A stretch of 64,000 nt of DNA from Schlegelella_A sp036496385 (GCA_036496385.1 DASXLD010000004.1:1-64000), one strand, 5' to 3'. Counted from the stretch's first letter, positions 33,475 to 42,939 are shown. The notes: a model not told the origin generated them from the letters alone. Translations and numbers: made by a program.

Positions 33475-35330
33475 CTGAGCTTGAACGCGATCATCGCCCG
33501 CAGCTTGTTCGGCAGCACGGGCTTGATCAGCAGATGGAAATCGTGCTCGAGCGCCTCCTTCTCGTGGCCGCTCATCGTGCTGCCGGTGACGATGATCGCG
33601 GGCACCGGGGCGCCGAAGTGCTGGCGGATGGCACTGATCGCGGCAACGCCGGTCGTGCCTTCTTCGAGCCGATAGTCGGCGATGACGAGCGCCGGCGGCG
33701 ACGCCCGATCGGCGCTTTCTGCCCAGGCGTAGGCGGCCGCGACGCTGTCGAGCGAGACGATGCTCGCGCCCCAGGCGGTGAGCAGCACCTCGAGTCCCTC
33801 GCGAACCGCGGGCTCGTCCTCGACGACGACGATCGAGCGGCCGGCGAGCGTCAGGCCCGCGGGCGCCTTGGCGGCGATCGCGCGCTCGGCAGCGCGCGGC
33901 GCCTTGCCGACCGGCAGCTCGAGCGTGAAGGTGGTGCCGCGGCCCACCTCGGAGCGCATCGCGAGCGGCGCCTGCATCAATGCGGCGAGGCGCTTGACAA
34001 TCGCCAGGCCGAGGCCAAGCCCCTTCTTCTGCTCGCCGCCGACCGCGCGCGTCCCGGGCACCTGATAGAACTCGTCGAAAACGCGGGCGCGCTCCTCGGC
34101 GCGGATCCCCGGGCCGGTGTCCCAGATCTGCAGCAGCAAGCGCTCGCCGTGCTGCCGGCAGCTCACCAGCACCGAGCCGTCGCTGGTGTAGCGGATCGCG
34201 TTCGAGACCAGGTTGCGGACGATCCGCTCGACCAGCAGCGGGTCGGCGAAGGCAACGCGCCGGCCGCCGCGGATGCGCAGCTCGAGCCCCTTCTCGAACG
34301 CCGCCGGCTCGAAGTGCAGCCGCACCTTGCGGAAGATGTCGGCGAGCTCGAAGTCGGCCGGATGGACCTCGACGCCGCCGCTGTCGATGCGGGTGATGTC
34401 GAGCAGCTCTGAAAACAGACCCTCGAGCGCGTCCACCGACTCGTTGATGCTGTTGACGAGTCGCGCCACCTCGGGGTCGTGGCTGCGCGCGCGCAAGGCC
34501 TCGGCGAACAGGCCCATCGCGTGCAGCGGCTGGCGCAGGTCGTGGCTGGCGGCGGCGAAGAACTGCGTCTTGGCGCGATTGGCGACCTCGGCCTCGGCAC
34601 GCGCCGCGTCGGCGACGGCCTTCTCGGCGCGCAACTGCACCGCGAGCGCCTCGGTGCGCAGCTTGAGGCCGACGATGCTGTCGAACGACTCGCGGTAGTT
34701 GCGGCCGAGCAGCATCGTCATCCCCATCGCCACCGTCATGACGCCGGCGACCTGCCAGCTGAGCGCCGCGTCCTGCAGCGCGACGCGGACGATCGCCGGC
34801 ACGAAGACGAGGACGACGAAGAAAACGAAGAGACGAAACTGCGGCCCCAGGATCGGCACGCTGGCGACGCAGAACGTGTAGACGACGAGGACGAGCGCGA
34901 GCTGGTGCAGGCCACCGCCGTAGGGTGAGAAGAGCCAGGCGGCGAGGCCCCAGAGCGCGCCCGAGGCGAGGACGCCGGCATGCCAGGCTCGCAGGCGCCG
35001 CTCGAGGCCGAGGCTGGTCGTCGGCTCGTCGCGGGAGAACAGCACCGCGAGCCAGGCGCGCACGAGCCAGACGATCGCGAACGCGGCGCCCCAGACGATG
35101 CGCAGCGTCCGCGGCGCGGCGTTGGCGAAGACGATCTCGACGACGATCGCGCCGATCGCATGGCCGGCGAGCGACGTGCGGTTGAACGCGAACGTGCCGC
35201 GGACGTGGTCGAGCAGCAGCAGCGTGCCGTCGACCGGAGGGACGCCGGCAGGCGGTGCCGGCGTGTCGACGCCGTCGACCGCGGGCGGCGCGGCGGTCGC
35301 GCCGCTCAATGCAGCGGTCGCGAGAGCCAT
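33465..35330 (-). CDS. Hybrid sensor histidine kinase with C-terminal receiver
   Basis: This 621-residue membrane kinase has an N-terminal membrane part of about six helices (about 35-215) and a coiled-coil linker. The H-box is ASHDLRQPLHAMGLFAEALR, the ATPase domain has LVSNAIRYTSDG, DTGPGIRAEERARVF and GLGLGLAIVKRL, and a C-terminal receiver has VVVEDEP with phosphoacceptor in VIADYRL. The HDLRQPLHA box marks a family often paired with LuxR-type regulators. It overlaps the upstream regulator gene by 25 bp, so the two form a pair. The stimulus is not apparent. Confidence 0.92.
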   Translation of the reverse strand: MALATAALSGATAAPPAVDGVDTPAPPAGVPPVDGTLLLLDHVRGTFAFNRTSLAGHAIGAIVVEIVFANAAPRTLRIVWGAAFAIVWLVRAWLAVLFSRDEPTTSLGLERRLRAWHAGVLASGALWGLAAWLFSPYGGGLHQLALVLVVYTFCVASVPILGPQFRLFVFFVVLVFVPAIVRVALQDAALSWQVAGVMTVAMGMTMLLGRNYRESFDSIVGLKLRTEALAVQLRAEKAVADAARAEAEVANRAKTQFFAAASHDLRQPLHAMGLFAEALRARSHDPEVARLVNSINESVDALEGLFSELLDITRIDSGGVEVHPADFELADIFRKVRLHFEPAAFEKGLELRIRGGRRVAFADPLLVERIVRNLVSNAIRYTSDGSVLVSCRQHGERLLLQIWDTGPGIRAEERARVFDEFYQVPGTRAVGGEQKKGLGLGLAIVKRLAALMQAPLAMRSEVGRGTTFTLELPVGKAPRAAERAIAAKAPAGLTLAGRSIVVVEDEPAVREGLEVLLTAWGASIVSLDSVAAAYAWAESADRASPPALVIADYRLEEGTTGVAAISAIRQHFGAPVPAIIVTGSTMSGHEKEALEHDFHLLIKPVLPNKLRAMIAFKLSRR

Positions 35331-36034
35331 GGCGCGATCGCTCCCTGGCTCGACAACTGGCTGACCGCGAGCACGGCCTGCGTGCGCGAGTTGACGCCGA
35401 GCGCGCGCAACACCGCAGCGACGTGGTCCTTCACGGTCTCGACCGAGAGGTCGAGCTCGCGCGCGATCAGCTTGTTCGACTGGCCGCGCAGCAGCAGGCC
35501 GAGGACATCGGTCTGGCGCGGCGTCAACTTGAACTGGGCGAGCGCGTTCGGCCGCGCCGGATGGTCGGCGCCGAGCCGCGCGCTCGGATCGCCGCCGCCT
35601 CTGCGCTCGCCTTCGGCGGGAGCTTCGCCGCCCTCGCCCATCGTCATCGGCGGCACATAGATGCCGCCCGACATGACGACGCGCAGGGCCTCCATCAGCG
35701 TCTCGTTGCTGGCACGCTTGGGCACGAACCCCATCGCGCCGAGGTCGATCGAGCGGATCACGTCGGCGCTTCGGTCCGACGCCGAGACGACGACGACCGG
35801 GATCTGCGGCCAGCCGTTGCGCAGCTCGATCAGCAGATCGAAGCCGTCGGCGTCGCCGAGACGAAGATCGAGCAGGACGAGGTCGAAGCCGTCGTCGGCG
35901 GCCAGCGCCTCTCGTGCCGCCCGCGCGCCGGCGACGCCGACGACGGCGACGTCGCCTGCTTCGCCCATGCCCTGGATGACGTTCTGGAGCGCGCTCAGGA
36001 TCAGCGGGTGATCGTCGATCAGCAGGACTCTCAT
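35306..36034 (-). CDS. NarL/LuxR-family response regulator
   Basis: This 242-residue DNA-binding response regulator has a receiver domain (VLLIDDHPLI; phosphoacceptor in LVLLDLRLGDADGF) and a C-terminal LuxR helix-turn-helix (LTPRQTDVLGLLLRGQSNKLIARELDLSVETVKDHV). The two are joined by an unusually long Gly/Ala/Pro-rich linker. The ATG at 36034 is chosen because GAGG lies 7-10 bases upstream. It is cotranscribed with the kinase that overlaps its end and follows a MaoC-type gene by 7 bp. Confidence 0.92.
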   Translation of the reverse strand: MRVLLIDDHPLILSALQNVIQGMGEAGDVAVVGVAGARAAREALAADDGFDLVLLDLRLGDADGFDLLIELRNGWPQIPVVVVSASDRSADVIRSIDLGAMGFVPKRASNETLMEALRVVMSGGIYVPPMTMGEGGEAPAEGERRGGGDPSARLGADHPARPNALAQFKLTPRQTDVLGLLLRGQSNKLIARELDLSVETVKDHVAAVLRALGVNSRTQAVLAVSQLSSQGAIAPWLSRPLH

Positions 36035-36041
36035 AGCCACC

Positions 36042-36494
36042 TCATACGAAGCGTCGGCCGACCGATTCGGCGACGCAGACCGGCTTGTCGCTGCCCTCGC
36101 GCTCCATTCTCACCGCGTAGGTGAGCTGCGCGCCGCCGTCGATGCGCTCGAACTTGACGAGAGTGAAATGGCCGCGCACGCGGCTGCCGCTCGGCACCGG
36201 CGCCGGGAAGCGAACCTTGTTGAGGCCGTAGTTGACGCCCATCCTGGTGTCGCGCACCTGGATCGCGCTCGCCGCCATCTCGGGCAGCAGCGAGAGCGTG
36301 AGAAAGCCGTGCGCGACCGTCGTGCCGAACGGGCCGGCCTTCGCCCGCTCGAGGTCGACGTGGATCCATTGATGGTCGCCGGTGGCGTCGGCAAACCGGT
36401 CGATCCGCTCCTGCGTCACCGTGATCCAGTCGCTGACGGCGGCTTCGGCGCCGACATCGTGCTCGAGCTCGGCGAGCGTCGCGTACGACTTCAT
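36042..36494 (-). CDS. MaoC-family dehydratase (enoyl-CoA hydratase)
   Basis: This hotdog-fold protein of 150 residues carries the hydratase 2 motif: FADATGDHQWIHVD (catalytic Asp and His) followed by AHGFLTLSLLPEM. Relatives hydrate 2-enoyl-CoA to (R)-3-hydroxyacyl-CoA, a route to fatty acid breakdown or polyhydroxyalkanoate supply. The ATG lies 2 bp after the stop of the ParA-like gene. Its placement between ParA and a two-component system gives no clear pathway. Confidence 0.88.
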   Translation of the reverse strand: MKSYATLAELEHDVGAEAAVSDWITVTQERIDRFADATGDHQWIHVDLERAKAGPFGTTVAHGFLTLSLLPEMAASAIQVRDTRMGVNYGLNKVRFPAPVPSGSRVRGHFTLVKFERIDGGAQLTYAVRMEREGSDKPVCVAESVGRRFV

Positions 36495-36496
36495 CG

Positions 36497-37111
36497 TCAA
36501 TTGACCCAGGTGATGATCGGTTCCCACTGCTCGCGGTCGCCCTGGAATCGCGTCGAGGCGACGTCCCAGAGCGTCAGCCCGTGCGCAGCGAGATGGACGT
36601 AATTCTGCGTGTCGCGCAGGAATCCGAGCAAGGGGACGTTGACGCCGTCGAGGAACTGGCGCAACTGGTCGGTCGAGATCGTCCCCTCGCGGGTGCGCAT
36701 GCCGACGACCGCCGTCTGCACCTTGTCGCTGCGCCGATGCGCGAGCACCTCGCCGATGAACGCATGCGTCGCGTGGATGTCGAAGATGCTCGGCTGCAGC
36801 GGGATCAGTACCTTGTCGGCGAGCTTCATCACCTCGTCGAGGCGCTTGCCGTGCAGCCCCGCGGGCGTGTCGAGGACGATGTGCGTCGTGCCCTTGGGCG
36901 GCCGCACGACCTCCTGGTGGCTCGTCTCCCAGGTCGCGATCTTCGGCAGGCCGGCGGGACGTAAGCCGAGCCAGGTGCGGGACGACCGCTGGCGATCGAC
37001 GTCGCCGAGCATGACCGCATGGCCGCGCGAAGCGAGATAGCCCGCCAGGTTGGTCGACAGCGTCGTCTTGCCGACGCCGCCTTTCGGGTTCGCGACCACG
37101 ATGACCGGCAT
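36497..37111 (-). CDS. ParA-family ATPase, orphan
   Basis: This 204-residue P-loop ATPase of the ParA/MinD family has a deviant Walker A (NPKGGVGKTTLS, with the signature Lys), Walker B (VLDTPAG) and the RTREGTISTDQL region. Such proteins position DNA, polar proteins or granules using gradients on the nucleoid. No parB or parS-like site is seen nearby, so chromosome partitioning is not supported. GAGG precedes the ATG at 37111. It is divergent from kefF. Confidence 0.88.
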   Translation of the reverse strand: MPVIVVANPKGGVGKTTLSTNLAGYLASRGHAVMLGDVDRQRSSRTWLGLRPAGLPKIATWETSHQEVVRPPKGTTHIVLDTPAGLHGKRLDEVMKLADKVLIPLQPSIFDIHATHAFIGEVLAHRRSDKVQTAVVGMRTREGTISTDQLRQFLDGVNVPLLGFLRDTQNYVHLAAHGLTLWDVASTRFQGDREQWEPIITWVN

Positions 37112-37206
37112 GCAGCCCTCCCTCGTTTCGTTTTGCGGGTATGTTAGCGCCGGCGCCCGCGCCGTCCCGACCTCACGGCGCGCGCGCCCTACCGACAAGT
37201 CCAGCC

Positions 37207-37893
37207 ATGCCCGCCACCGAACCTGCCGCCGCCAGCGCCGAACCGGAGCCGCTGCGCGGCGCCGACATCCTCGTCATCGTCGCTCATCCCGAGCTCGAGC
37301 AGTCGCGTGCCAACAGCCGCCTGCTGCAGGCAGCGCGAGCGCTGGGCAGCAAGGTCGACGCCGGCAGCATCGCGGTGCGCGACCTGTACGCGCTCTACCC
37401 CGACTACCTGATCGACATCGCCGTCGAGCAGGCCGCGCTGGCGGCGGCGCGCCTCGTCGTCTGGCAGCAGCCGATCCGCTGGTACGGCATGCCGCCGCTA
37501 CTCAAGCTCTGGTGCGACGACGTGCTCGCCTTCGGCTGGGCCTACGGCCCGGGCGGCGTCGCGCTGCGCGGCAAGGACCTCTGGCTGGTGGCGAGCACCG
37601 GTGGCCCCGAGGACTCGTACCGCCCCGACAGCTACAACCGCTATTTCTTCGACGCCTTCCTGCCGCCGTACGAGCAGACCGCGGCGCTGTGCGGCATGCG
37701 CTTCCTGCCGCCGTTCGTCCTTCACGGCGCCCATCGCGCCGGCGACGCCGAGCTCGCCGCGCACGCGAAGACCTATGCGCAAAAGCTCGCCGACTATCCG
37801 GCGTGGCCCGAGATCGCCGCGGTCGAGGATTGCGTCGAATGCCAGGTCCCCGAGAGCGCACGGCCGGTCGATCGCTCGATGGAACCGGCCTGA
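37207..37893 (+). CDS. kefF: KefF-like NAD(P)H oxidoreductase, K+ efflux ancillary protein
   Basis: This 228-residue flavodoxin-fold quinone oxidoreductase contains the family block WQQPIRWYGMPPLLKLW, the DDVLAFGWAYGPGG segment and LVASTGG. KefF activates the glutathione-gated K+ efflux protein KefC and also reduces quinones. The stop overlaps the start of the KefB/C gene by one base (TGATG), which supports a functional pair. A C-terminal tail of about 25 residues (ending PVDRSMEPA) is longer than in E. coli. Confidence 0.9.
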   Translation: MPATEPAAASAEPEPLRGADILVIVAHPELEQSRANSRLLQAARALGSKVDAGSIAVRDLYALYPDYLIDIAVEQAALAAARLVVWQQPIRWYGMPPLLKLWCDDVLAFGWAYGPGGVALRGKDLWLVASTGGPEDSYRPDSYNRYFFDAFLPPYEQTAALCGMRFLPPFVLHGAHRAGDAELAAHAKTYAQKLADYPAWPEIAAVEDCVECQVPESARPVDRSMEPA

Positions 37894-39725
37894 TGGAGCA
37901 CAGCGCCTGGCTGACCAGCGGCCTGATCTACCTCGCCGCCGCCGTGATCGCGGTCCCCGTCGCGCGCTTCCTCGGCCTCGGCTCGATCATCGGCTACCTC
38001 GGCGCCGGAATCCTGATCGGCCCATGGGGGCTGAAGCTCGTGACGCGCCCCGAGGACATGCTCGAGTTCGCCGAGTTCGGCGTCGTCCTGATGCTGTTCC
38101 TGGTCGGCCTCGAGCTCGAGCCGCAACGGCTCTGGTCGCTCAGGAAGCCCATCTTCGGCTGGGGCAGCGTGCAACTGTTCGGCTCGGCGCTCCTGCTCGC
38201 GCTCGCCGCGCTCGCGTTCGGCACCAGCTGGCGCCTCGCCGTGGTCGCCGCGCTCGGCCTGGCGATGTCGTCGACGGCGATCGGCCTCGGCGTCCTCGCC
38301 GAGCGCAACGTCCTCGGCACGACCTCGGGCGAGAGCATTCTCAGCGTCTCGCTGCTGCAAGACATCGCCGCGATCCCGATCCTCGCGCTGGTGCCGTTTC
38401 TCGCCATCGCCGGCGGCGTCGAGGGCAGCGCGGCGAGCGGCTGGCTCGGCATCGTCAAGGCGCTCGGCACGATCGCCGTGATCATCCTCGGCGGCCGGCT
38501 GCTGCTGCGCCCGGCGCTGCGCTGGATCGCCAAGAGCGACACGCCCGAGATCTTCACCGCAGCGTCGCTGCTGCTCGTCGTCGCGACCGCATCGCTGATG
38601 AACGCGGTCGGCCTGTCGATGGCGCTCGGCGCATTCCTCGCCGGCGTCCTGCTCGCAGAGAGCGAGTACCGGCGCGAGCTCGAGACCGACATCGAGCCGT
38701 TCAAGGGCCTGCTGCTCGGCCTCTTCTTCATCGCCGTCGGCATGAGCATCGACTTCGCGGTCATCCTCGCGCAGCCGTTGCTGATCGCCGCGACCGTCAT
38801 CGGCTTCCTGCTCCTGAAGGCGGCCGCGCTCTGGGCGATGGCGCGCGTGATGCCGATCCCGCAGCTCGAGCGGCCGGTCTTCATCATCCTGCTCGCCCAG
38901 GGTGGCGAGTTCGGCTTCGTCGTCTTCCAGGTTGCCGCCAACGCGGGCGTCGTTGCGGCGCCGGTGTCGTCGTTCCTGGTCGCGTCGGTGGCGATCTCGA
39001 TGCTGCTGACGCCGCTCCTGCTCGTCGTCGCCGACCGCTGGTGGATTCCCGCGCTCAGCGAAGGCAAGAGCGGCACGCTCGAGGAGCTGAAGGAGCCGCA
39101 GCACGAGCCGGTCATCATCGCCGGCTTCGGCCGCTACGGGCAGATCGTCGGCCGCATGATGTTCGCCAACGGCATCCGGCCGACCGTGCTCGACCACGAC
39201 GCCGAGCAGATCGAGGCGATGCGCCGTTTCGGCTGGCGCGTCTACTACGGCGACGCGACCCGGCTCGACCTGATGCGCACCGCCGGCGCCGACGAGGCGC
39301 GCGTCGTCGTCGTCGCGATCGACGACATCGAACAGAGCGTCGAGTGCGTGAAGATGGTCCTCGCCAACTTCCCGAAGGCGACCATCGTCGCGCGGGCGCG
39401 CAACGTCCAGCACTACTACGAGTTGTACGAGCTCGGCGTTCGTCTCATCGAGCGCGAGACGCTCGACTCGGCGCTGATGAGCGCTCGCAGCGCGCTCGAG
39501 CTGCTCGGCTGGCAGCCGCATCACGCCAGGAACCTGGCGCTGCGCTTTCGCCGCCACAACGTCGCCCAGCTGGCGGCGATCGCGCCGCACCGCGGCGACG
39601 AGGCGCGGCTGATCGCAGCCGCCAAGCAAGGCCGCCAGCAGCTCGAAGAGCTGTTCGCGCTCGAGCGCCAGCAGGCAGCCGAGCGGCAGACACGCGCCGG
39701 CTGGAGCGAGGCCTCGGACCCCTAG
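37893..39725 (+). CDS. kefB: Glutathione-regulated K+ efflux antiporter KefB/KefC
   Basis: This is a CPA2-family K+/H+ antiporter of 610 residues. A 12-13 helix membrane domain (about 1-385) includes LGAGILIGPWGLKL, FLVGLELEP and LLQDIAAIPILAL. A cytoplasmic TrkA-N/RCK domain (about 400-520, NAD-binding IIAGFGRYGQIVGRMM) follows, then a basic tail. It acidifies the cytoplasm when opened by glutathione adducts, protecting against electrophiles. Whether it is KefB or KefC cannot be told from sequence alone. Confidence 0.93.
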   Translation: MEHSAWLTSGLIYLAAAVIAVPVARFLGLGSIIGYLGAGILIGPWGLKLVTRPEDMLEFAEFGVVLMLFLVGLELEPQRLWSLRKPIFGWGSVQLFGSALLLALAALAFGTSWRLAVVAALGLAMSSTAIGLGVLAERNVLGTTSGESILSVSLLQDIAAIPILALVPFLAIAGGVEGSAASGWLGIVKALGTIAVIILGGRLLLRPALRWIAKSDTPEIFTAASLLLVVATASLMNAVGLSMALGAFLAGVLLAESEYRRELETDIEPFKGLLLGLFFIAVGMSIDFAVILAQPLLIAATVIGFLLLKAAALWAMARVMPIPQLERPVFIILLAQGGEFGFVVFQVAANAGVVAAPVSSFLVASVAISMLLTPLLLVVADRWWIPALSEGKSGTLEELKEPQHEPVIIAGFGRYGQIVGRMMFANGIRPTVLDHDAEQIEAMRRFGWRVYYGDATRLDLMRTAGADEARVVVVAIDDIEQSVECVKMVLANFPKATIVARARNVQHYYELYELGVRLIERETLDSALMSARSALELLGWQPHHARNLALRFRRHNVAQLAAIAPHRGDEARLIAAAKQGRQQLEELFALERQQAAERQTRAGWSEASDP

Positions 39726-39729
39726 CTGC

Positions 39730-39763
39730 GACGTCGACGAAGTCGCGCTGGCGCGTCGACGTC
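39730..39763. terminator. Inverted repeat between convergent kefB and rutE
   Basis: GACGTCGAC at 39730-39738 faces GTCGACGTC at 39755-39763, a perfect 9-bp stem with a 16-base loop. It fills the 36-bp gap between two convergent genes, the place expected for a bidirectional terminator. There is no T-run, so intrinsic termination is not assured. Confidence 0.45.
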
Positions 39764-40337
39764 ACTCGATCCGGCACGCCTCCTCGAACGACAGCCGGGG
39801 GCTTCGCCCGAACAGCTTCGACGGATCGCCGCGGCCGAGGTTGCAGATGAAGTTCGTCCGCACCGTCGTCCCGGCCCAGAACGCCTCGTCCATGCGCGCG
39901 TGGTCGAAGCCGCTCATCGGCCCGCAGTCGAGGCCGATCGCGCGCGCGGCGAGGATGAAATAGCCACCTTGCAGGCTGGCGTTGCGAAACGCCGTCGTGT
40001 CGGCGAACTCCTTCTTGCCGATGAACCACGACCTGGCATCGGCGTGAGGAAAGAGGAACGGCAGCTTCTCGTAGAACGCGTAGTCGATGCCGAGGATCGC
40101 CGTGACGGGCGCCACCCTGGTCTTGTCGAAGTTGCCCGGTGAGACGCAGGCCAGCAGCTTCGCCTTGGCGGCCGGCGAGCGCACGAAGATGATCCGTGCC
40201 GGCGACGAGTTGGCCGATGTCGGGCCCCACTTCATGAGCTCGTAGAGGCTGCGTAGTTGCTCGTCGGTGACCGGCTCCGAGGTGAAACCGTTGTGCGTGC
40301 GCGCGTTGTCGAAGAGTTGCTCGGTGTTGATGTCCAT
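39762..40337 (-). CDS. rutE: Malonic semialdehyde reductase RutE-like nitroreductase
   Basis: This 191-residue FMN-dependent oxidoreductase of the RutE group has YELMKWGPTSANSSPARIIF at the N-terminus (the nitroreductase FMN-binding start) and FRNASLQGGYFILAARAIGL. The block GPMSGFDHARMDEAFW is characteristic of RutE. RutE reduces malonic semialdehyde to 3-hydroxypropionate in uracil catabolism. The other rut genes are not in the window, so another substrate is possible. Confidence 0.85.
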   Translation of the reverse strand: MDINTEQLFDNARTHNGFTSEPVTDEQLRSLYELMKWGPTSANSSPARIIFVRSPAAKAKLLACVSPGNFDKTRVAPVTAILGIDYAFYEKLPFLFPHADARSWFIGKKEFADTTAFRNASLQGGYFILAARAIGLDCGPMSGFDHARMDEAFWAGTTVRTNFICNLGRGDPSKLFGRSPRLSFEEACRIE

Positions 40338-40459
40338 GGCTGCGATCGGGCCGCCGGCAGGCGGCGAAGCGTCGATTTTCGCGGCATCCGGAGCTGCTTG
40401 TGTGAAACGATTTCGTCCGCGCCGTTCACGGCCGGCGAACGATCGCCCGACAATCGGCC

Positions 40460-40891
40460 ATGTTCGCGCCCACGCAAGGCGATGTCCGGCGCTTCTTCGT
40501 CGAAGCGCGACAAAAGCGCGACCAGGGGCGGCCGTTGACGCCGCTCGAGACGATCGCTGCCGACTGGATCGAGTCGCACCCGGAATACAACGCCGATCTC
40601 GCCGACGCCGACACCGCCGCGGCTGCGGCCTACTCGGGCGAGGACGGGCGCGAGAACCCGTTCCTGCATTTGTCGATGCATCTCTCGATCAGCGAGCAGA
40701 TCTCGATCGACCAACCGCGCGGGATCCGCACCGCTGTCGAATCGCTCGCCGCCAGACTCGGCTCGATGCATGCAGCGCAGCACGAGGCGATGGAGTGCCT
40801 GGGGCGAATGCTGTGGGACGCGCAGCGGAGCGGACGGCCGCCGGATGGCGAGGGCTACGTCGAGTGCGTTCGCCGCCGGGCGAGCCGCTGA
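40460..40891 (+). CDS. DUF1841 family protein
   Basis: This 143-residue soluble protein matches DUF1841: MFAPTQGDVRRFF start, TPLETIAADWIESHPEY, and the conserved ENPFLHLSMHLSISEQISIDQP. The family is widespread in beta- and gammaproteobacteria and has no known function. The HLSMHLSISEQ histidines and acids could be a metal site, but this is only a guess. Confidence 0.9.
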   Translation: MFAPTQGDVRRFFVEARQKRDQGRPLTPLETIAADWIESHPEYNADLADADTAAAAAYSGEDGRENPFLHLSMHLSISEQISIDQPRGIRTAVESLAARLGSMHAAQHEAMECLGRMLWDAQRSGRPPDGEGYVECVRRRASR

Positions 40892-41003
40892 GCGGCCATC
40901 GAGCGGGCAGACTCGGTTCGCGATCGACCTGACGGCGACCGTCGCGCCGCCCGCGGACGGCCCTCGCCAGCCGGGCTACCGGCACGTCGACGCGTAGCCG
41001 CCG

Positions 41004-41639
41004 CTAGTTGCCGACCAGGCCGCGTCGGATCGCGTAGACCGTCATCTCCGAGTTGTTGGCGAGGCCGAGCTTCTCGAGGACGCGCGCGCGGTAGACGCTC
41101 ACGGTCTTCGGGCTCAGCATCAGCTCTTCGGCGATATCCGACAGGCGCTTGCCCGAGGCGATCATGACCAGCGTCTGCATCTCGCGATCGGAGAGCTTGT
41201 CGTGCGCGTTCTCGACCGCCGGCGTCGTCAGGCTCTCGACCAGCATCTGGGCGATTTCCGGCGTCACGTACTTGCGCCCTTGCGCCACCGTGCGCACCGC
41301 GCTGACGATGAGCGCCGGATCGCCGCCCTTGTTGACATAGCCGAACGCGCCGGCGCGCAAGGCGCGGATCGCGTACTGGTCCTCGGGGTACATCGAGACG
41401 ACGAGGACGCGCATCGCGGTGCTCTCGTCCTTCAGCGCGTGCAGCACGTCGAGGCCGCTGCGGCCGGGCAGGTTGATGTCGAGGACGAGGACGTCGGCGG
41501 TCTTCTCGCGCATCAGCGCGCGCAGCTCGCCGTAGTCGCCCGCCTCGCCGACGACCTCGATGTCGGCCGCATCCGAGAGCGTGTCGCGGATGCCGCGCCG
41601 GATCAGCGCGTGGTCGTCGCAAAGAATGACGCGGATCAT
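41004..41639 (-). CDS. NarL/LuxR-family response regulator
   Basis: This 211-residue regulator has a receiver domain (ILCDDHALIRRG; phosphoacceptor in VLVLDINLPGRSGLDV) and a C-terminal helix-turn-helix (LSDREMQTLVMIASGKRLSDIAEELMLSPKTVSVYRARV). It lies 22 bp after a soluble receiver-histidine kinase, its probable partner. The architecture matches the UvrY/GacA-like regulators, but the target is unknown. Confidence 0.93.
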   Translation of the reverse strand: MIRVILCDDHALIRRGIRDTLSDAADIEVVGEAGDYGELRALMREKTADVLVLDINLPGRSGLDVLHALKDESTAMRVLVVSMYPEDQYAIRALRAGAFGYVNKGGDPALIVSAVRTVAQGRKYVTPEIAQMLVESLTTPAVENAHDKLSDREMQTLVMIASGKRLSDIAEELMLSPKTVSVYRARVLEKLGLANNSEMTVYAIRRGLVGN

Positions 41640-41661
41640 CGCTGGGGCACCTCGCGGCTCA

Positions 41662-42801
41662 TCAGACGTCCGCCCACTGGCTGGGGTCGTACGACTTGTC
41701 GGGCGGCTCGGGAACGTACGCGCTCTCCGGCGTGTCGAGCGGCACCGACAGGATCAGCGTCGTGCCGTGCGGGCCGCTCGACAGATCGATCCAGCCACCG
41801 ACCGTCGTCGCCCGCTCCTGCAAGCCGCGGATGCCGAACGAGCGCGCTTTCGCGAGATCGTCCTGGCTGACACCGCGGCCGTTGTCGGTGATCTCGAGCG
41901 AAAGCACGCCGCCGGCGAGGGAGAGGTCGATCTGCACCTGCGTCGCCTGCGCGTGCTTGCTGATGTTCGTCAGCGCCTCCTGCGCCGTCCGATAGGCGAC
42001 CAGCGGAACCCCCTGCGGCAGCTCGAGCGACTGCTTCGGCAGGCGGATCTGGCACTCGACGCCGCTGCGCCGCTCGAAACGCAGCGCGATCCAGTGCAAT
42101 GCCGCTGCCAGGCCCTGCTCGAGGATCGCCGGCCGCAGGTTGTGCATGATCCGCTGGCTCGACTCGACCGCGTGCGAGACCGTCTCGAGCGCCGACTGCA
42201 CGCGCGAGACGACCTGCGGCGAGCTCGAGTGGCGCGCGATCCAGGCGAGGTCGAACTTGAGCGCGGTGAGAGAGCCGCCGACGTCGTCGTGAATCTCGCG
42301 CGCGATCGCGGCACGCTCGTGCTCGACGCTCGTCTGCAAATGCTGGGCGAGCTCGTGCAGGCGCTGCTTCGAGGCGATCAGGTCACGATCGGCCCTGACG
42401 CGCGCCTGCCGCGTCTCGGCAGCGTCGATCGCGTGCAGCAGCGCCGGCACGAGGCGCGCGAGATTGCTCTTCTGCAAATAGTCGTTGGCACCGTTCCTCA
42501 TCGCCTCGACCGCGGTGTCGTCGCCGATCTCGCCCGAGACGAGGATGAACGGGATCTCGCGCATGCTCGCCTTCAGCAGCTCGAGCGCGACCAGGCCGGA
42601 GAAGCCCGGCAGGTTGTAGTCGGAAATGACGACGTCCCACGGCTCGTCGAGTGCGTCGAGGAACTCCGCCTCGGATTCGATCCGCCGCGTCTGCGCATTC
42701 AATCCGCCGCGCACGAGATGGGCGACGAGGACCTCATGGTCGAGCTCGGAGTCCTCGAGGTGAAGGATGCGAAAGACGCGCTCGCGAGGCTGCCCGGGCA
42801 T
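41662..42801 (-). CDS. Soluble histidine kinase with N-terminal receiver
   Basis: This 379-residue cytoplasmic protein has a receiver domain first (about 10-130; ILHLEDSELDHEVL, phosphoacceptor in VVISDYNLPGFSGL). A HisKA_3 dimerisation domain (phospho-His in AIAREIHDDVGGSLTALK) and a HATPase (AQEALTNISKHAQA, ITDNGRGVS) follow. No membrane helix is present, so its input comes through phosphorylation of its own receiver by another kinase. The order receiver then NarL-type kinase, next to a NarL-type regulator, suggests a relay. The ATG at 42801 is chosen over an upstream ATG that would add a poorly conserved basic leader. Confidence 0.9.
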   Translation of the reverse strand: MPGQPRERVFRILHLEDSELDHEVLVAHLVRGGLNAQTRRIESEAEFLDALDEPWDVVISDYNLPGFSGLVALELLKASMREIPFILVSGEIGDDTAVEAMRNGANDYLQKSNLARLVPALLHAIDAAETRQARVRADRDLIASKQRLHELAQHLQTSVEHERAAIAREIHDDVGGSLTALKFDLAWIARHSSSPQVVSRVQSALETVSHAVESSQRIMHNLRPAILEQGLAAALHWIALRFERRSGVECQIRLPKQSLELPQGVPLVAYRTAQEALTNISKHAQATQVQIDLSLAGGVLSLEITDNGRGVSQDDLAKARSFGIRGLQERATTVGGWIDLSSGPHGTTLILSVPLDTPESAYVPEPPDKSYDPSQWADV

Positions 42802-42939
42802 AGCCGTCCAGTATGCCGACTGGGACGTCCTCTTCGCCAATGCGATGGGTCGCGAGTCCCTTCGCAATGACAAACCGCACAGTCGAGCGCCAAGGCGTGG
42901 GCCGAGAAACCGGCGCCTTCGTCGCGCGCGCCAAGTCGC

